Assembly: GCF_016827605.1 (NCBI RefSeq)
Contig: NZ_JAEPJQ010000005.1
Location: forward strand, 238,738-302,737
Source of the DNA: Hyunsoonleella ulvae
GTDB taxonomy: Bacteria; Bacteroidota; Bacteroidia; Flavobacteriales; Flavobacteriaceae
Direction: 5' to 3'
Length of the DNA stretch: 64,000 nucleotides
The translations under genes and the position numbers were made by a program. The stretch's first letter is position 1, and every line of letters begins with the position of its first letter. The notes beneath the pieces were generated by a model, which was not told the origin of the DNA, ran no database searches, and was given only the letters and a program-made list of their open reading frames with translations. Positions 44,858 to 53,796 of the stretch are shown here, one piece after another.

Positions 44858-44944
44858 GCCCATATACTAAAACCAAAAACTACAGGATACCTCATGACGG
44901 TTTAAAGCTCTTTTTTTTAGAAATTGTAACATAAAATTTGTGCA

Positions 44945-45958
44945 ATGAAAAAAAATACATTTAAACTAAATTTTTTATTAATCCTCTCAATTATTAGTGT
45001 GCAATTACACGCACAAACCTCGCCATGTGATGGCTCACTACCTTTTGAGGAACAAAATGGATTGCTAACCATTGAAATGGAGTCTGGTATTTTACCTTCT
45101 GGATCAAACTGGAAAACAGGAAGTGAGGCTGATCCAAATTTATCCGGGTCAACAATTACTTATATTTATTGGGATGGGCCTCAATCATTTAATGCGCTTT
45201 CCAATGCGCAAATAACATACAACATAAAAATCAATACCACTGGCACTTACAGATTTGCATGGCGAGGACGTATAGGCACAGGAACTTCTGGAGGTGAGCA
45301 TAATGATGCTTGGTTACGTATAGTTGCCGATGACTTTTATGCTACAAAACAAAATAGTGCAACTTCTACTCAAGCTGTGGAGCCTAGACCAAGTTGTACT
45401 AGTAATCCTGATAGAGATTGTCCAGAAGGCTCAAGTACATCCGGATATTTCAAAGCTTTTATGAATAGACATCCCGTAAATTTACCAATAGATCAACGTT
45501 GGGGGTTTGTTACTAATACAAATGATGGAGACTCTTTTAGATTTATCTGGGCGACATTTAATAATCCTGGTAACTATTCCATTATTGTTGATGCCAGATC
45601 TAGTTTCTTTTTTATGGATAAAATGGTATTACGTCGTACTAACGTAAGCGACAGTAATGCATTTAGCCTTACAAACAGCGAATCCTCATGCACTACATTA
45701 TCAATTGATGAAAATTCAAAACTTGCAGAAGTAAAATTATTTCCTAACCCCGCCACCAATACACTAAAATTGAGTAACCCATCCAATATTAGCGGAACAT
45801 TAATTATACGAAACGTTTTAGGAGCTAATATTCGTGAAGTTAAGCTTCAAAATAATAAGACCTTAATAAACATTAGCGATTTAAAAAGCGGTGTCTATAC
45901 CCTATCCCTTAAAGATACCGCAACAATCAATTTTACGAAACGGTTTGTTAAATTATAA
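44945..45958 (+). CDS. secreted T9SS type A sorting-domain protein
   Basis: A 337-residue exported protein. The signal peptide ends at LHAQ (about 24). The body (25-235) is beta-rich with several Cys and Gly/Ser-rich loops and includes a carbohydrate-binding-like fold (FAWRGRIGTGTSGGEHNDAWLRI). Residues about 255-337 are the Por secretion-system C-terminal domain: VKLFPNPATNTLKL, SDLKSGVYTLSLKD, KRFVKL. The protein is sent to the surface by the type IX system. A strong terminator follows. Confidence 0.9.
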   Translation: MKKNTFKLNFLLILSIISVQLHAQTSPCDGSLPFEEQNGLLTIEMESGILPSGSNWKTGSEADPNLSGSTITYIYWDGPQSFNALSNAQITYNIKINTTGTYRFAWRGRIGTGTSGGEHNDAWLRIVADDFYATKQNSATSTQAVEPRPSCTSNPDRDCPEGSSTSGYFKAFMNRHPVNLPIDQRWGFVTNTNDGDSFRFIWATFNNPGNYSIIVDARSSFFFMDKMVLRRTNVSDSNAFSLTNSESSCTTLSIDENSKLAEVKLFPNPATNTLKLSNPSNISGTLIIRNVLGANIREVKLQNNKTLINISDLKSGVYTLSLKDTATINFTKRFVKL

Positions 45959-45973
45959 ACAACATATAATCTC

Positions 45974-46000
45974 AAATCCAATTGGGTTTCAATTGGATTT
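45974..46000 (+). terminator. terminator after the T9SS protein
   Basis: AAATCCAATT (45974-45983) and AATTGGATTT (45991-46000) with loop GGGTTTC, followed by eight T. Confidence 0.92.
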
Positions 46001-46067
46001 TTTTTCAATACATGTTAAACAAAACTTAATTAACACTTTTAGAATTTAAAAATTAAGCCCATAAATC

Positions 46068-46075
46068 TATCTTTG
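46068..46075 (+). promoter_or_regulatory. flavobacterial -7 element
   Basis: TATCTTTG lies 8 bases before the ATG at 46084, giving a very short leader or a leaderless transcript. Confidence 0.45.
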
Positions 46076-46083
46076 CTTTTGCT

Positions 46084-46701
46084 ATGAAAGAAAAAAGAAA
46101 AACTAAGTCCAGCAAGTCTAAACTAGAACTATTACATCAATATTATAGTTATACTGGGTTTTATGGTTTTGTGTGGAATGCCGTAAAAAAAGCGTTACCA
46201 TACATCATTGGTGCTGTTGCCTTAATCTATCTATTAGATTATTTTCTAGATATTAATGGAGCTTTAGTAAAACTTACTGAAATACTACCCGCTTACGGTA
46301 TATTAAGTTTCTTTTTTGTCTCTGAGACATTGTTAGGCCTTATCCCTCCAGAAATTTTTATTGCATGGTCAGGAAAAATGCCTAGTCCCTGGTCATATTT
46401 AAGCGTATTAGCTGTGTTATCTTATACAGGTGGTTTATTATCATATTGGATCGGACAAATGATTACTAAAATTCCATCAGTACATAAATACTTAGAGGTA
46501 AAAATGGAAAAGCAGTTAAAAAACTCCCGTAAATGGGGAGGCTTTTTAATAATAGTTGGAGCTTTGTTACCACTACCTTTTTCAATTTCCTGCATAGCTG
46601 CAGGAATTATTAATTTCCCTTTTAAAAATGTTGTGGTTTATGGATCGTTACGTTTATTGCGCTTTGTAATCTATGGGCTAATTATTTTTAATGTGCTTTA
46701 A
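46084..46701 (+). CDS. VTT/DedA-like membrane protein (YqaA type)
   Basis: A 205-residue protein with a basic N-terminus and five to six helices. The segments SETLLGLIPPEIFIAWSGKM and LLPLPFSISCIAAGIINFPF resemble the re-entrant loops of SNARE-associated/VTT proteins. It probably moves or flips lipids in the inner membrane. It has its own -7 element. The family assignment is by motif resemblance. Confidence 0.75.
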   Translation: MKEKRKTKSSKSKLELLHQYYSYTGFYGFVWNAVKKALPYIIGAVALIYLLDYFLDINGALVKLTEILPAYGILSFFFVSETLLGLIPPEIFIAWSGKMPSPWSYLSVLAVLSYTGGLLSYWIGQMITKIPSVHKYLEVKMEKQLKNSRKWGGFLIIVGALLPLPFSISCIAAGIINFPFKNVVVYGSLRLLRFVIYGLIIFNVL

Positions 46702-46739
46702 AAAAATCTTAAAACCTAGTATTTATAGCACTTCTATAC

Positions 46740-46747
46740 TACTTTTG
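46740..46747 (+). promoter_or_regulatory. flavobacterial -7 element before DUF3817
   Basis: TACTTTTG lies 16 bases before the ATG at 46764. Confidence 0.5.
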
Positions 46748-46763
46748 CTGAAAACTATATCTT

Positions 46764-47054
46764 ATGTTTTCATTTATAAATATATTTAGAGTTGTTGCTT
46801 TTTTAGAGGGACTCTCTTATATACTTTTACTATTTATTGCTACCCCCATTAAATACCTTGCAGATGATCCGCAATATGTAAAGTTACTCGGTATGCCACA
46901 TGGGTTATTGTTTGTTGCTTATATAGCATTAGCCTTTCTTATTAAACCAGATTTTAAATGGACTAATAAAGAATTTAGCTATGTGCTGTTAGCCGCCATA
47001 GTTCCATTTGGAACATTTTATATTGATAGAAAATATCTAAAAGCAGTAAAATGA
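46764..47054 (+). CDS. DUF3817 membrane protein
   Basis: A 96-residue protein with three helices and the DUF3817 signature FRVVAFLEGLSYILLLFIATPIKYL and LLGMPHGLLFVAYIALAFLI. The function of the domain is unknown. It overlaps the mechanosensitive-channel gene by four bases (ATGA), so the two are co-translated. Confidence 0.88.
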   Translation: MFSFINIFRVVAFLEGLSYILLLFIATPIKYLADDPQYVKLLGMPHGLLFVAYIALAFLIKPDFKWTNKEFSYVLLAAIVPFGTFYIDRKYLKAVK

Positions 47055-48319
47055 TACAAGAGAATGCTTTTGAAAGTGAAACAGGCATAAAACACTGGCT
47101 TTACAAAAAACTTATTGAGCTTGGTATCTCAGAGCAATCTGCTGAGTATCTCAATATGCTAGTGTTACTTGTAGGATTGTTATTGATAATTTTCCTTATA
47201 GATATTATTATAAAAAAATTACTTATTGGTACATTCTCCCAGTTTGCAAAAAAATCAAAAACCAATTTTGATGATTTACTCATATCCAATAAGGTACCGA
47301 CTAATATAGCGCATATTATACCGCTTTTAGTTGCTATTGAATTTGTTCCTGATGTATTTGTAGATTTTGGGAATTTTGAAATTATCATAGAAAAGGGTCT
47401 AAAAGTATTTGCAATCCTATTAACACTTTGGATAGCTAGAAGTTTGCTAAACACACTAAAAGACTATTTAAAAACCTTACCTAGATTTAAGGATAAACCA
47501 ATTGATAGCTATATTCAAGTATTCATGATTTTTGCTTGGTTAGGCGGTATAATGTCTGCAATTGCAATTGTAACAGGAATTCCTTTCTTAAAATTCTTAA
47601 CTGGACTAGGCGCCATTTCTGCTGTTATTATTTTAGTCTTTAAAGACACAATTCTCGGTTTTGTTGCAAGTATTCAGGTATCAATTAACGATATGGTGCG
47701 CATTGGGGATTGGATTACTTTTGAAAAGTATGGAGCAGATGGAGACGTTATAGAAATTACTCTAGCAACGGTAAAAGTGCAGAATTTTGACAAAACCATT
47801 ACCACTATTCCAACTTATGCACTTATCTCCGAATCGTTTAAAAATTGGAGAGGCATGTCTAGTTCTGAAGGACGCCGAATTAAAAGAGCTCTTAATATAA
47901 AACAAGATACCATTAAATGCCTTAATGAGGATGATATCAACAAATTAAAGAGCATCGAATTAATAAAACCTTATCTAGAGCAAAGACAAAGGGATATTGA
48001 CAAATACAACGCTGAACACCATATCAATAAGGATATCGCTTTAAATGGTAGAAACCTGACGAACATAGGGGTTTTTAGAAAATACATTCAAACGTATATT
48101 GAAAACCATTCGGCCATCAATAAAGATATGACGATTATGGTGCGCCAATTAGCCCCAACAGCACAAGGCTTGCCCATCGAAATTTATGCCTTTAGTAGTG
48201 ACAAACGTTGGGTAAACTACGAATATATCATGGCTGATATTTTCGACCATGTACTTGCTTCAGTATCATATTTTGATTTAGAGATTTTTGAGTTGCCCAC
48301 TAAGTTCCCAAGTGCATAG
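47051..48319 (+). CDS. mechanosensitive ion channel, MscS family (YbdG-like)
   Basis: A 422-residue channel with five helices (about 30-200) and a long cytoplasmic domain. The pore region ISAVIILVFKDTILGFVASIQVSINDMVRIGDWI is the MscS signature. A large C-terminal domain (about 280-420) with KRALNIKQDTIKCL and GVFRKYIQTYI fits the YbdG/YnaI-type longer channels. It releases solutes on osmotic downshock. Overlaps DUF3817 by four bases. Confidence 0.9.
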   Translation: MIQENAFESETGIKHWLYKKLIELGISEQSAEYLNMLVLLVGLLLIIFLIDIIIKKLLIGTFSQFAKKSKTNFDDLLISNKVPTNIAHIIPLLVAIEFVPDVFVDFGNFEIIIEKGLKVFAILLTLWIARSLLNTLKDYLKTLPRFKDKPIDSYIQVFMIFAWLGGIMSAIAIVTGIPFLKFLTGLGAISAVIILVFKDTILGFVASIQVSINDMVRIGDWITFEKYGADGDVIEITLATVKVQNFDKTITTIPTYALISESFKNWRGMSSSEGRRIKRALNIKQDTIKCLNEDDINKLKSIELIKPYLEQRQRDIDKYNAEHHINKDIALNGRNLTNIGVFRKYIQTYIENHSAINKDMTIMVRQLAPTAQGLPIEIYAFSSDKRWVNYEYIMADIFDHVLASVSYFDLEIFELPTKFPSA

Positions 48320-48465
48320 AAAACACTATTAAGTTAATGTTATCATAATAAAACTATGATATAGTAAGGTTTTTTGTGATTTCATTAGTTTTTAATTACG
48401 CATACTTTAACAGATAAAGATAAGTTATAAAGATAGTTTTACGCCATCAATCATAACTTATATAT

Positions 48466-49116
48466 ATGCAATTAAAACTACGATTACTCGGCATGTGTTT
48501 AATACTATTCTGGAGAATAGGATTTACACAAAACCTAGAAACTACTAAAGAACCACCTAAACTCTCTTCAAAATCATTTTTAGAAAGAACTGAATTTAAG
48601 ATAGCCTATTCTGGAAATATCTTTTGGAACAACGGTTTAAATTTTGGTTCAGAATACCTTCTAAAAGAAACACTAAAAACAAAAAATAGACGAGGAAAAG
48701 AAAGAACAAATACACATCAGTTTTTGTTAAATGGTAATTTGGGTTTTACTACTAATTTTTCTACTTCTACAGATACAGGAGTTTTTACAAACTATGGACT
48801 TACCTGGAGACGTATCAATAAAAAAGGTAAAGAATTCAATATTGAATTCAACCCTTTTGGGTACTACCGCTCTTTTTTACCTGAAACGTATGAAGTTAAT
48901 GGAGACAATGTATCAAAAGTTTTTCTTCCAGGAAGAGGATATTATGCGCCATCTATTTCTATAGGAATTGGAAAACAAAGACCTGGTAAAAAAATAACAG
49001 GACGCTATTTTAACATAAACTTTATGCTACGAACTCCATACAACGCTGGAGCTTTACCAAGTTTTAATTTCCAATATGGATACCGGTTTAATTTCAAAAA
49101 GAAAAAAAAGAGATGA
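48466..49116 (+). CDS. exported protein, probable outer-membrane beta-barrel
   Basis: A 216-residue protein with a signal peptide (1-22, ending GFTQ). The mature part is rich in alternating aromatic and polar residues (FLLNGNLGFTTNFST, FNIEFNPFGYYRSFL, FNINFMLRTPYN, FNFQYGYRFNF), suggesting an eight-strand barrel; the end is very basic (KKKKKR), which is unusual after a barrel strand. It overlaps the next gene by four bases. No family recognised. Confidence 0.65.
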   Translation: MQLKLRLLGMCLILFWRIGFTQNLETTKEPPKLSSKSFLERTEFKIAYSGNIFWNNGLNFGSEYLLKETLKTKNRRGKERTNTHQFLLNGNLGFTTNFSTSTDTGVFTNYGLTWRRINKKGKEFNIEFNPFGYYRSFLPETYEVNGDNVSKVFLPGRGYYAPSISIGIGKQRPGKKITGRYFNINFMLRTPYNAGALPSFNFQYGYRFNFKKKKKR

Positions 49117-50156
49117 AAAAAATAATAAATAGATATACATTAGTACTAATAGTTATTATATGTACCTCCTTTTCATGTTCTAATGATGAGAATTTGAACA
49201 ACTTAAATGAAACCATATTTGTACGTCATGAAAATGCAGATATGCCTGCTTATATTCATGGCAATGCCTCAGAAAAAGTTTTTCTTATAATCCTTCATGG
49301 AGGTCCTGGAGGCTTTGGATTAAGCTACAGAAACTCTACAATTAAAAGTGAAATAGAAAAAGAATGCGCAGTAGTATATTTTGATCAAAGAGGATCAGGG
49401 ATGTCGCAAAGTAACTATTCAGAAAGCGGAATCAGTATTGATATCATGGCTCAAGATGTTTTAGCACTTGTAAAAGTGATTCAACATAAATATGGAAAGG
49501 ATTCTAAATTATTTCTAATGGGACATAGTTGGGGTGGTACATTAGGACCAGCGACCTTGCTTAAAGACCAAAGCACCTTTTTAGGGTGGATTAATGTAGA
49601 CGGCTCTGGTAACACCAAAGGTTTATACAAGGGCTATATTGATAATTTTAAAAGAGTGGGCAACGAACAAATAGCATTGGGAAACCATGTTGAATATTGG
49701 AATTCTGTTATTGATCTTGCAAACAATGTACCTCAAGAATACAAGAATATTGATGATGCATATAGGTTGAATAGTGAAGCATTTATCGCCGAAGAAAAAC
49801 TTGAAGACTCAGGGCTTATCAACAAACAGGAAAATCTAGATGGCAAAACTATTTATAAGTATAACGTTTTAACGTTAATTTGGAATATGCTAAAAACACA
49901 ATCCATTCTAGATGAAGACTTATTTGAAAATATAGATCTCACAGATCAGTTTTCAGAAATAACAATTCCTTCCCTAACCATTTGGGGAAAACATGATATG
50001 ATAGTGCCAATAGCATTTGCGCAAGAATCTTTTGATAACTTAGGTTCAACCGAAAAAGAATTGGTAATTTTTGAACAATCCGGTCATTCCCCAATGTTTT
50101 CAGAGCCCCAACTATTTTCTAAAACAGTAATCGCCTTCATAAACAAAAATAAATAA
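49113..50156 (+). CDS. alpha/beta-hydrolase lipoprotein (prolyl-iminopeptidase-like)
   Basis: A 347-residue lipoprotein (lipobox SFSC). It has the HGGPGG oxyanion motif of the proline iminopeptidase group, Ser139 in GHSWGG, Asp295 in GKHDMIVP and His325 in SGHSPMF. It probably cleaves peptides or esters in the periplasm. It is coupled to the upstream exported protein by an ATGA overlap and ends at a strong terminator. Confidence 0.88.
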   Translation: MKKIINRYTLVLIVIICTSFSCSNDENLNNLNETIFVRHENADMPAYIHGNASEKVFLIILHGGPGGFGLSYRNSTIKSEIEKECAVVYFDQRGSGMSQSNYSESGISIDIMAQDVLALVKVIQHKYGKDSKLFLMGHSWGGTLGPATLLKDQSTFLGWINVDGSGNTKGLYKGYIDNFKRVGNEQIALGNHVEYWNSVIDLANNVPQEYKNIDDAYRLNSEAFIAEEKLEDSGLINKQENLDGKTIYKYNVLTLIWNMLKTQSILDEDLFENIDLTDQFSEITIPSLTIWGKHDMIVPIAFAQESFDNLGSTEKELVIFEQSGHSPMFSEPQLFSKTVIAFINKNK

Positions 50157-50163
50157 CAAAAAA

Positions 50164-50196
50164 AGACCTGTCGGGTTTCAAAAACCTGACAGGTCT
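50164..50196. terminator. long hairpin (ACCTGTC repeat type) between hydrolase and leuB
   Basis: AGACCTGTCGGGTTT (50164-50178) and AAACCTGACAGGTCT (50182-50196) form a 15-bp stem (one G-U) with loop CAA between convergent genes. The same ACCTG..GGTTT/AAACC..CAGGT type occurs at 60913-60940, so it may be a dispersed repeat used as a terminator. Confidence 0.8.
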
Positions 50197-50219
50197 AAAT
50201 ATATTTATCTTAGTAAAGT

Positions 50220-51275
50220 TTAAATGTTAGCAGCCAACCAATCGCCAACTTCGCTAGTACCATACGAGGTACCGCCATCAGCTAAATCTTCAGTTACCAT
50301 ACCTTCATTTAAAGCTTTGTTAACCACCTCTCTAATGGCTTTACCTTCGTCTTGCAGACCAAAGTTTTCAAACATCATAGCAGCAGAAAGTACCGTTGCC
50401 ATTGGGTTAGCAATATTTTTTCCAGCAGCCTGTGGGTACGATCCGTGAATAGGCTCAAACAAACCAATATCCGATCCTAGAGATGCTGAAGGCATTAATC
50501 CCATAGACCCTGAAATCACAGAAGCCTCATCTGTTAAAATATCTCCAAACAAGTTTTCAGTAATCAATACATCGTAGCTATTTGGCCATTGTACCAAACG
50601 CATGGCTACAGCATCAACAAACTCGTAACTTACTTCAACTTCAGGATAATCGGTTTCCATAGCCTGTACCGTTTCTCTCCATAGTCTAGATGTTTCTAAT
50701 ACATTCGCTTTGTCCACGCAGCATAATTTTTTACCACGAGTCATCGCCAATTCAAACCCTTTTTTAGCCAAACGCTGTACTTCCGCTCTGGTGTACACAC
50801 AGTTATCAAAAGCCGTTTCGCCTTCTTCTCTTCTACCCTTTTCTCCAAAGTAAATACCACCAGTTAATTCACGTAAAAACACTAAATCCGTACCTTCAAT
50901 ACGCTCTTTTTTCAAAGGCGATTTGTCTAATAACGACGGAAATGTAAACGTAGGGCGCACATTAGCAAACAAACCTAAAGCCTTACGCATTTTCAACAAA
51001 CCTTGCTCCGGACGCACCTTCGCCGAAGGATCATTATCAAACTTTGGATGCCCAATAGCACCAAATAACACCGCATCACTACTTTTACAAATCTCGTGCG
51101 TTTCATCAGGGTAAGGCTCCCCAACAGCGTCAATAGCGGCAGCACCCGTTAAGGCAGGTTTCCAATTAATCTCATGTCCAAATTTAGCAGCAACAGCATC
51201 ACTTACTTTTACCGCTTGGTCTATCACTTCAGGTCCTATACCGTCTCCGGCTAATAGAGCTATATTTAATTTCAT
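50220..51275 (-). CDS. leuB: 3-isopropylmalate dehydrogenase
   Basis: A 351-residue enzyme that oxidises and decarboxylates 3-isopropylmalate. It begins MKLNIALLAGDGIGPEVIDQ; the substrate Arg/Tyr segment RELTGGIYFGEKGRR and the metal/NAD region DVLITENLFGDILTDEASVISGSMGLMPSASLG are complete. Last gene of the leuCDAB operon, separated from leuA by 256 bases that contain a copy of the dispersed repeat. Confidence 0.96.
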   Translation of the reverse strand: MKLNIALLAGDGIGPEVIDQAVKVSDAVAAKFGHEINWKPALTGAAAIDAVGEPYPDETHEICKSSDAVLFGAIGHPKFDNDPSAKVRPEQGLLKMRKALGLFANVRPTFTFPSLLDKSPLKKERIEGTDLVFLRELTGGIYFGEKGRREEGETAFDNCVYTRAEVQRLAKKGFELAMTRGKKLCCVDKANVLETSRLWRETVQAMETDYPEVEVSYEFVDAVAMRLVQWPNSYDVLITENLFGDILTDEASVISGSMGLMPSASLGSDIGLFEPIHGSYPQAAGKNIANPMATVLSAAMMFENFGLQDEGKAIREVVNKALNEGMVTEDLADGGTSYGTSEVGDWLAANI

Positions 51276-51316
51276 TTAATTTAAATTTTATCTTTTGTAA
51301 TTATTTTTATTTCTAT

Positions 51317-51414
51317 TTGGGCGTTACCCACAAGGGGTCGGGCTTTCCGTTACAAGTCCTCACTCGCTCCTTCGGGCTCGCTGTGGGCTTTCCTCTGCAA
51401 TCCCTAACGCGGGG
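51317..51414 (+). repeat. dispersed REP-like repeat, copy 1
   Basis: Ends are TTTGGGCGTTACCC and GCAATCCCTAACGC, with GGGTCGGGCTTTCCGTTA after the left end. The centre (CTCGCTCCTTCGGGCTCG) differs from the other copies at 60831-60965 and 63733-63885. It lies between leuA and leuB. Confidence 0.8.
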
Positions 51415-51531
51415 TGTGTTTATTAGCTTTTTTTTAAACCTTTGCTAATGGTACACTTACTAAAACCATTTCATTTCGTTCTAATACAACGATTAAACGG
51501 CTCAACAAATCAACAGTTAAACAACATTGTA

Positions 51532-53052
51532 TTAACTCACAATAATATTCAACATCTTCTCCGTAGCTTTAATGGCAGAAACCGTTTGATCACTATCTAA
51601 ACCACGCGTTTTAAATTCTTTTTCAGCATTTTTCCAAGTGATAATCGTTTCACATAAGGCATCAGAGTTACTCCCTGGAGGAATCCTAACCGCGTAATCA
51701 ATTAAATTTGGAAGCTCTATTTTTTTTCTTTTAAATATCGTTTTAACAGCATTCATAAATGCATCGTATTGACCATCACCCTGAGCATTTTCTTCAAACG
51801 TTTCATCTTCTATGGTAATGGATACCGTTGTAGAAGGTTTCAACCCTTTAGAATGAGTTAACACATAAGAGTTTACCGTTATCTTTTCTTCATAAGTTCT
51901 ATCCAGCACATCCGAGATGATGTATGGCAAATCCTCTTTGGTAACCACTTGTTTTTTATCTCCAAGCTCTATAATACGCTGCGTAACTTTCTTTAAATCT
52001 TCATCATTCAATTGCAAACCTAACTGCTGCAAATTCTTTTGAATATTTGCCTTACCTGATGATTTACCTAAAGCATACTGACGTTTCCTACCAAAACGCT
52101 CTGGCATTAAATCACTAAAATACAGGTTGTTTTTATTGTCTCCATCAGCATGTATACCAGCTGTTTGTGTAAATACGTTTGCACCAACAATTGGTTTATT
52201 GGCAGGAATCATAACACCAGAAAAGTTCTCTACTAGCTTACTTACCGTATAAAGTACTTTTTCATTTACACCCATTTCAATATCTGGCATAAAATCATTA
52301 ATAACAGCAATAGTACTACTCATAGGAGCATTTCCTGCACGCTCTCCCATACCATTCACGGTTAAATGTAAGCCATCAGCACCAGCCTTTAAACCTTCAA
52401 TAGCGTTAGCCACACCCAAATCATAATCATTGTGTGCATGAAAATCAAAATGCAAGCTTGGATACTTATCCTTTATCTCCTTAACAAAAGTATACGATTC
52501 TTCAGGAGTTAAAACCCCTAAGGTATCAGGGAGCATTATTCTAGCCACATTCTGAGTGCTTAAAAACTCTAAAAACTCATACACATAATCTTTAGAATTG
52601 CGCATGCCATTGCTCCAATCTTCCAAATAAACATTAGTAACAATGTCATGTTTCGAAGCTAATGCTATAGTATCTTCAATTTCTTTAAAATGCTGATTAG
52701 AAGTCTTTTTAAGCTGATGTGTTAAATGGTTTAATGAACCTTTAGTTAATAAGTTTTGAACCTTTGCTCCAGCCTTAACCATCCAGTCAATAGACACACC
52801 TTTGTCAACAAAAGTCAACACTTCTACCTTATCTAAGTAATTGTGTTCTGATGCCCAATCTGTAATGTCTTTTACCGCTTGAAACTCACCTTCTGAAACC
52901 CTAGCCGAAGCAATCTCAATACGATCAACCTTTAATTCTTCTAGTAAAAGTTTAGCTATCGTTAGTTTCTCAGATGCAGAAAACGACACGGTAGAGGTTT
53001 GCTCCCCATCCCTTAAAGTCGTATCCATTATTTCTATTCTTCGCTTAGACAT
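51532..53052 (-). CDS. leuA: 2-isopropylmalate synthase (long form with regulatory domain)
   Basis: A 506-residue DRE-TIM enzyme that condenses acetyl-CoA with 2-oxoisovalerate. The catalytic start is IEIMDTTLRDGEQTSTVSFS; the metal motif FDFHAHNDYDLG and GNGMGERAGN-type VNGMGERAGNAPM follow; the C-terminal LeuA dimer/regulatory domain spans about 375-506. The sequence also resembles citramalate synthase, which would feed isoleucine synthesis; its place in leuCDAB favours leucine. Confidence 0.88.
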   Translation of the reverse strand: MSKRRIEIMDTTLRDGEQTSTVSFSASEKLTIAKLLLEELKVDRIEIASARVSEGEFQAVKDITDWASEHNYLDKVEVLTFVDKGVSIDWMVKAGAKVQNLLTKGSLNHLTHQLKKTSNQHFKEIEDTIALASKHDIVTNVYLEDWSNGMRNSKDYVYEFLEFLSTQNVARIMLPDTLGVLTPEESYTFVKEIKDKYPSLHFDFHAHNDYDLGVANAIEGLKAGADGLHLTVNGMGERAGNAPMSSTIAVINDFMPDIEMGVNEKVLYTVSKLVENFSGVMIPANKPIVGANVFTQTAGIHADGDNKNNLYFSDLMPERFGRKRQYALGKSSGKANIQKNLQQLGLQLNDEDLKKVTQRIIELGDKKQVVTKEDLPYIISDVLDRTYEEKITVNSYVLTHSKGLKPSTTVSITIEDETFEENAQGDGQYDAFMNAVKTIFKRKKIELPNLIDYAVRIPPGSNSDALCETIITWKNAEKEFKTRGLDSDQTVSAIKATEKMLNIIVS

Positions 53053-53138
53053 TGCCAGTTTTTATATTCACAAAAAGCATTTCATTAGTTAAATGGAATG
53101 CTTTTTTTAATGTATTGTTATATTTTTTGCTAATATAC

Positions 53139-53738
53139 TTAAAATGGTCTTGTTTCAGCAAAAGCTTTTACTTCATCTTTCATGTTTTGAAGATAGTCTA
53201 TATCATCAAAACCATTGAGCATATTTCCTTTCTTGTAGCCGTTGATGTCAAAAGATTCAGATTCTCCCGTTGCTACTAAAGTTACGGTCTGGTTTGGTAA
53301 ATCTACCTTGATTTCTGTTTTTGGATCCGCATCAATGGCATCAAATAATTTTTGAGCAAATTCTGCTGACACTTGTACTGGTAACACACCAATATTTAAA
53401 CAGTTATTTCTAAAAATATCTGCAAAAAACGACGAGATTACACAACGTAAACCAAAATCATAGACCGACCATGCCGCATGTTCTCTAGATGATCCAGAAC
53501 CAAAGTTCTTCCCTCCTACTAAAATCTTAGAACCTGCATATTTTGCATCGTTTAATGGGAAATCTGCTATTGGATTTCCTTCGGAATCATATCTCCAATC
53601 ACGAAAAAAGTTGTCTCCAAACCCTTTGCGCTCTGTTGCTTTTAAGAAACGAGCTGGTATGATTTGATCTGTATCCACGTTTTCTATTGGTAGTGGATAT
53701 GCTGTACTTGTTAATACTTCAAATTTATCGTAAGCCAT
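53139..53738 (-). CDS. leuD: 3-isopropylmalate dehydratase small subunit
   Basis: A 199-residue swivel subunit with ENVDTDQIIPARFLK and the signature LVGGKNFGSGSSREHAAWSVYDFG. With LeuC it isomerises 2- to 3-isopropylmalate. Preceded by a 37-base CAGTAT-rich repeat in the gap to leuC. Confidence 0.96.
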   Translation of the reverse strand: MAYDKFEVLTSTAYPLPIENVDTDQIIPARFLKATERKGFGDNFFRDWRYDSEGNPIADFPLNDAKYAGSKILVGGKNFGSGSSREHAAWSVYDFGLRCVISSFFADIFRNNCLNIGVLPVQVSAEFAQKLFDAIDADPKTEIKVDLPNQTVTLVATGESESFDINGYKKGNMLNGFDDIDYLQNMKDEVKAFAETRPF

Positions 53739-53740
53739 AT

Positions 53741-53777
53741 ATTCAGTATTCAGTTTGCCAGTATCAGTTGGCAGTAT
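53741..53777 (-). repeat. short CAGTAT-type repeat between leuC and leuD
   Basis: The stretch is built from overlapping CAGTATTCAGT/CAGTATCAGTTGGCAGT units. A related CAGTAGCAGTATTCAGTC lies at 33177-33195, also in a gap between co-directional genes. Confidence 0.55.
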
Positions 53778-53796
53778 TATTCTTAAATTTTAATCG

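Noticed and set aside
53052..53279. 75-codon plus-strand ORF across the leuA/leuD gap
   Set aside because: Most of it is antisense to leuD, composition is typical of shadow frames, and no promoter element precedes it.
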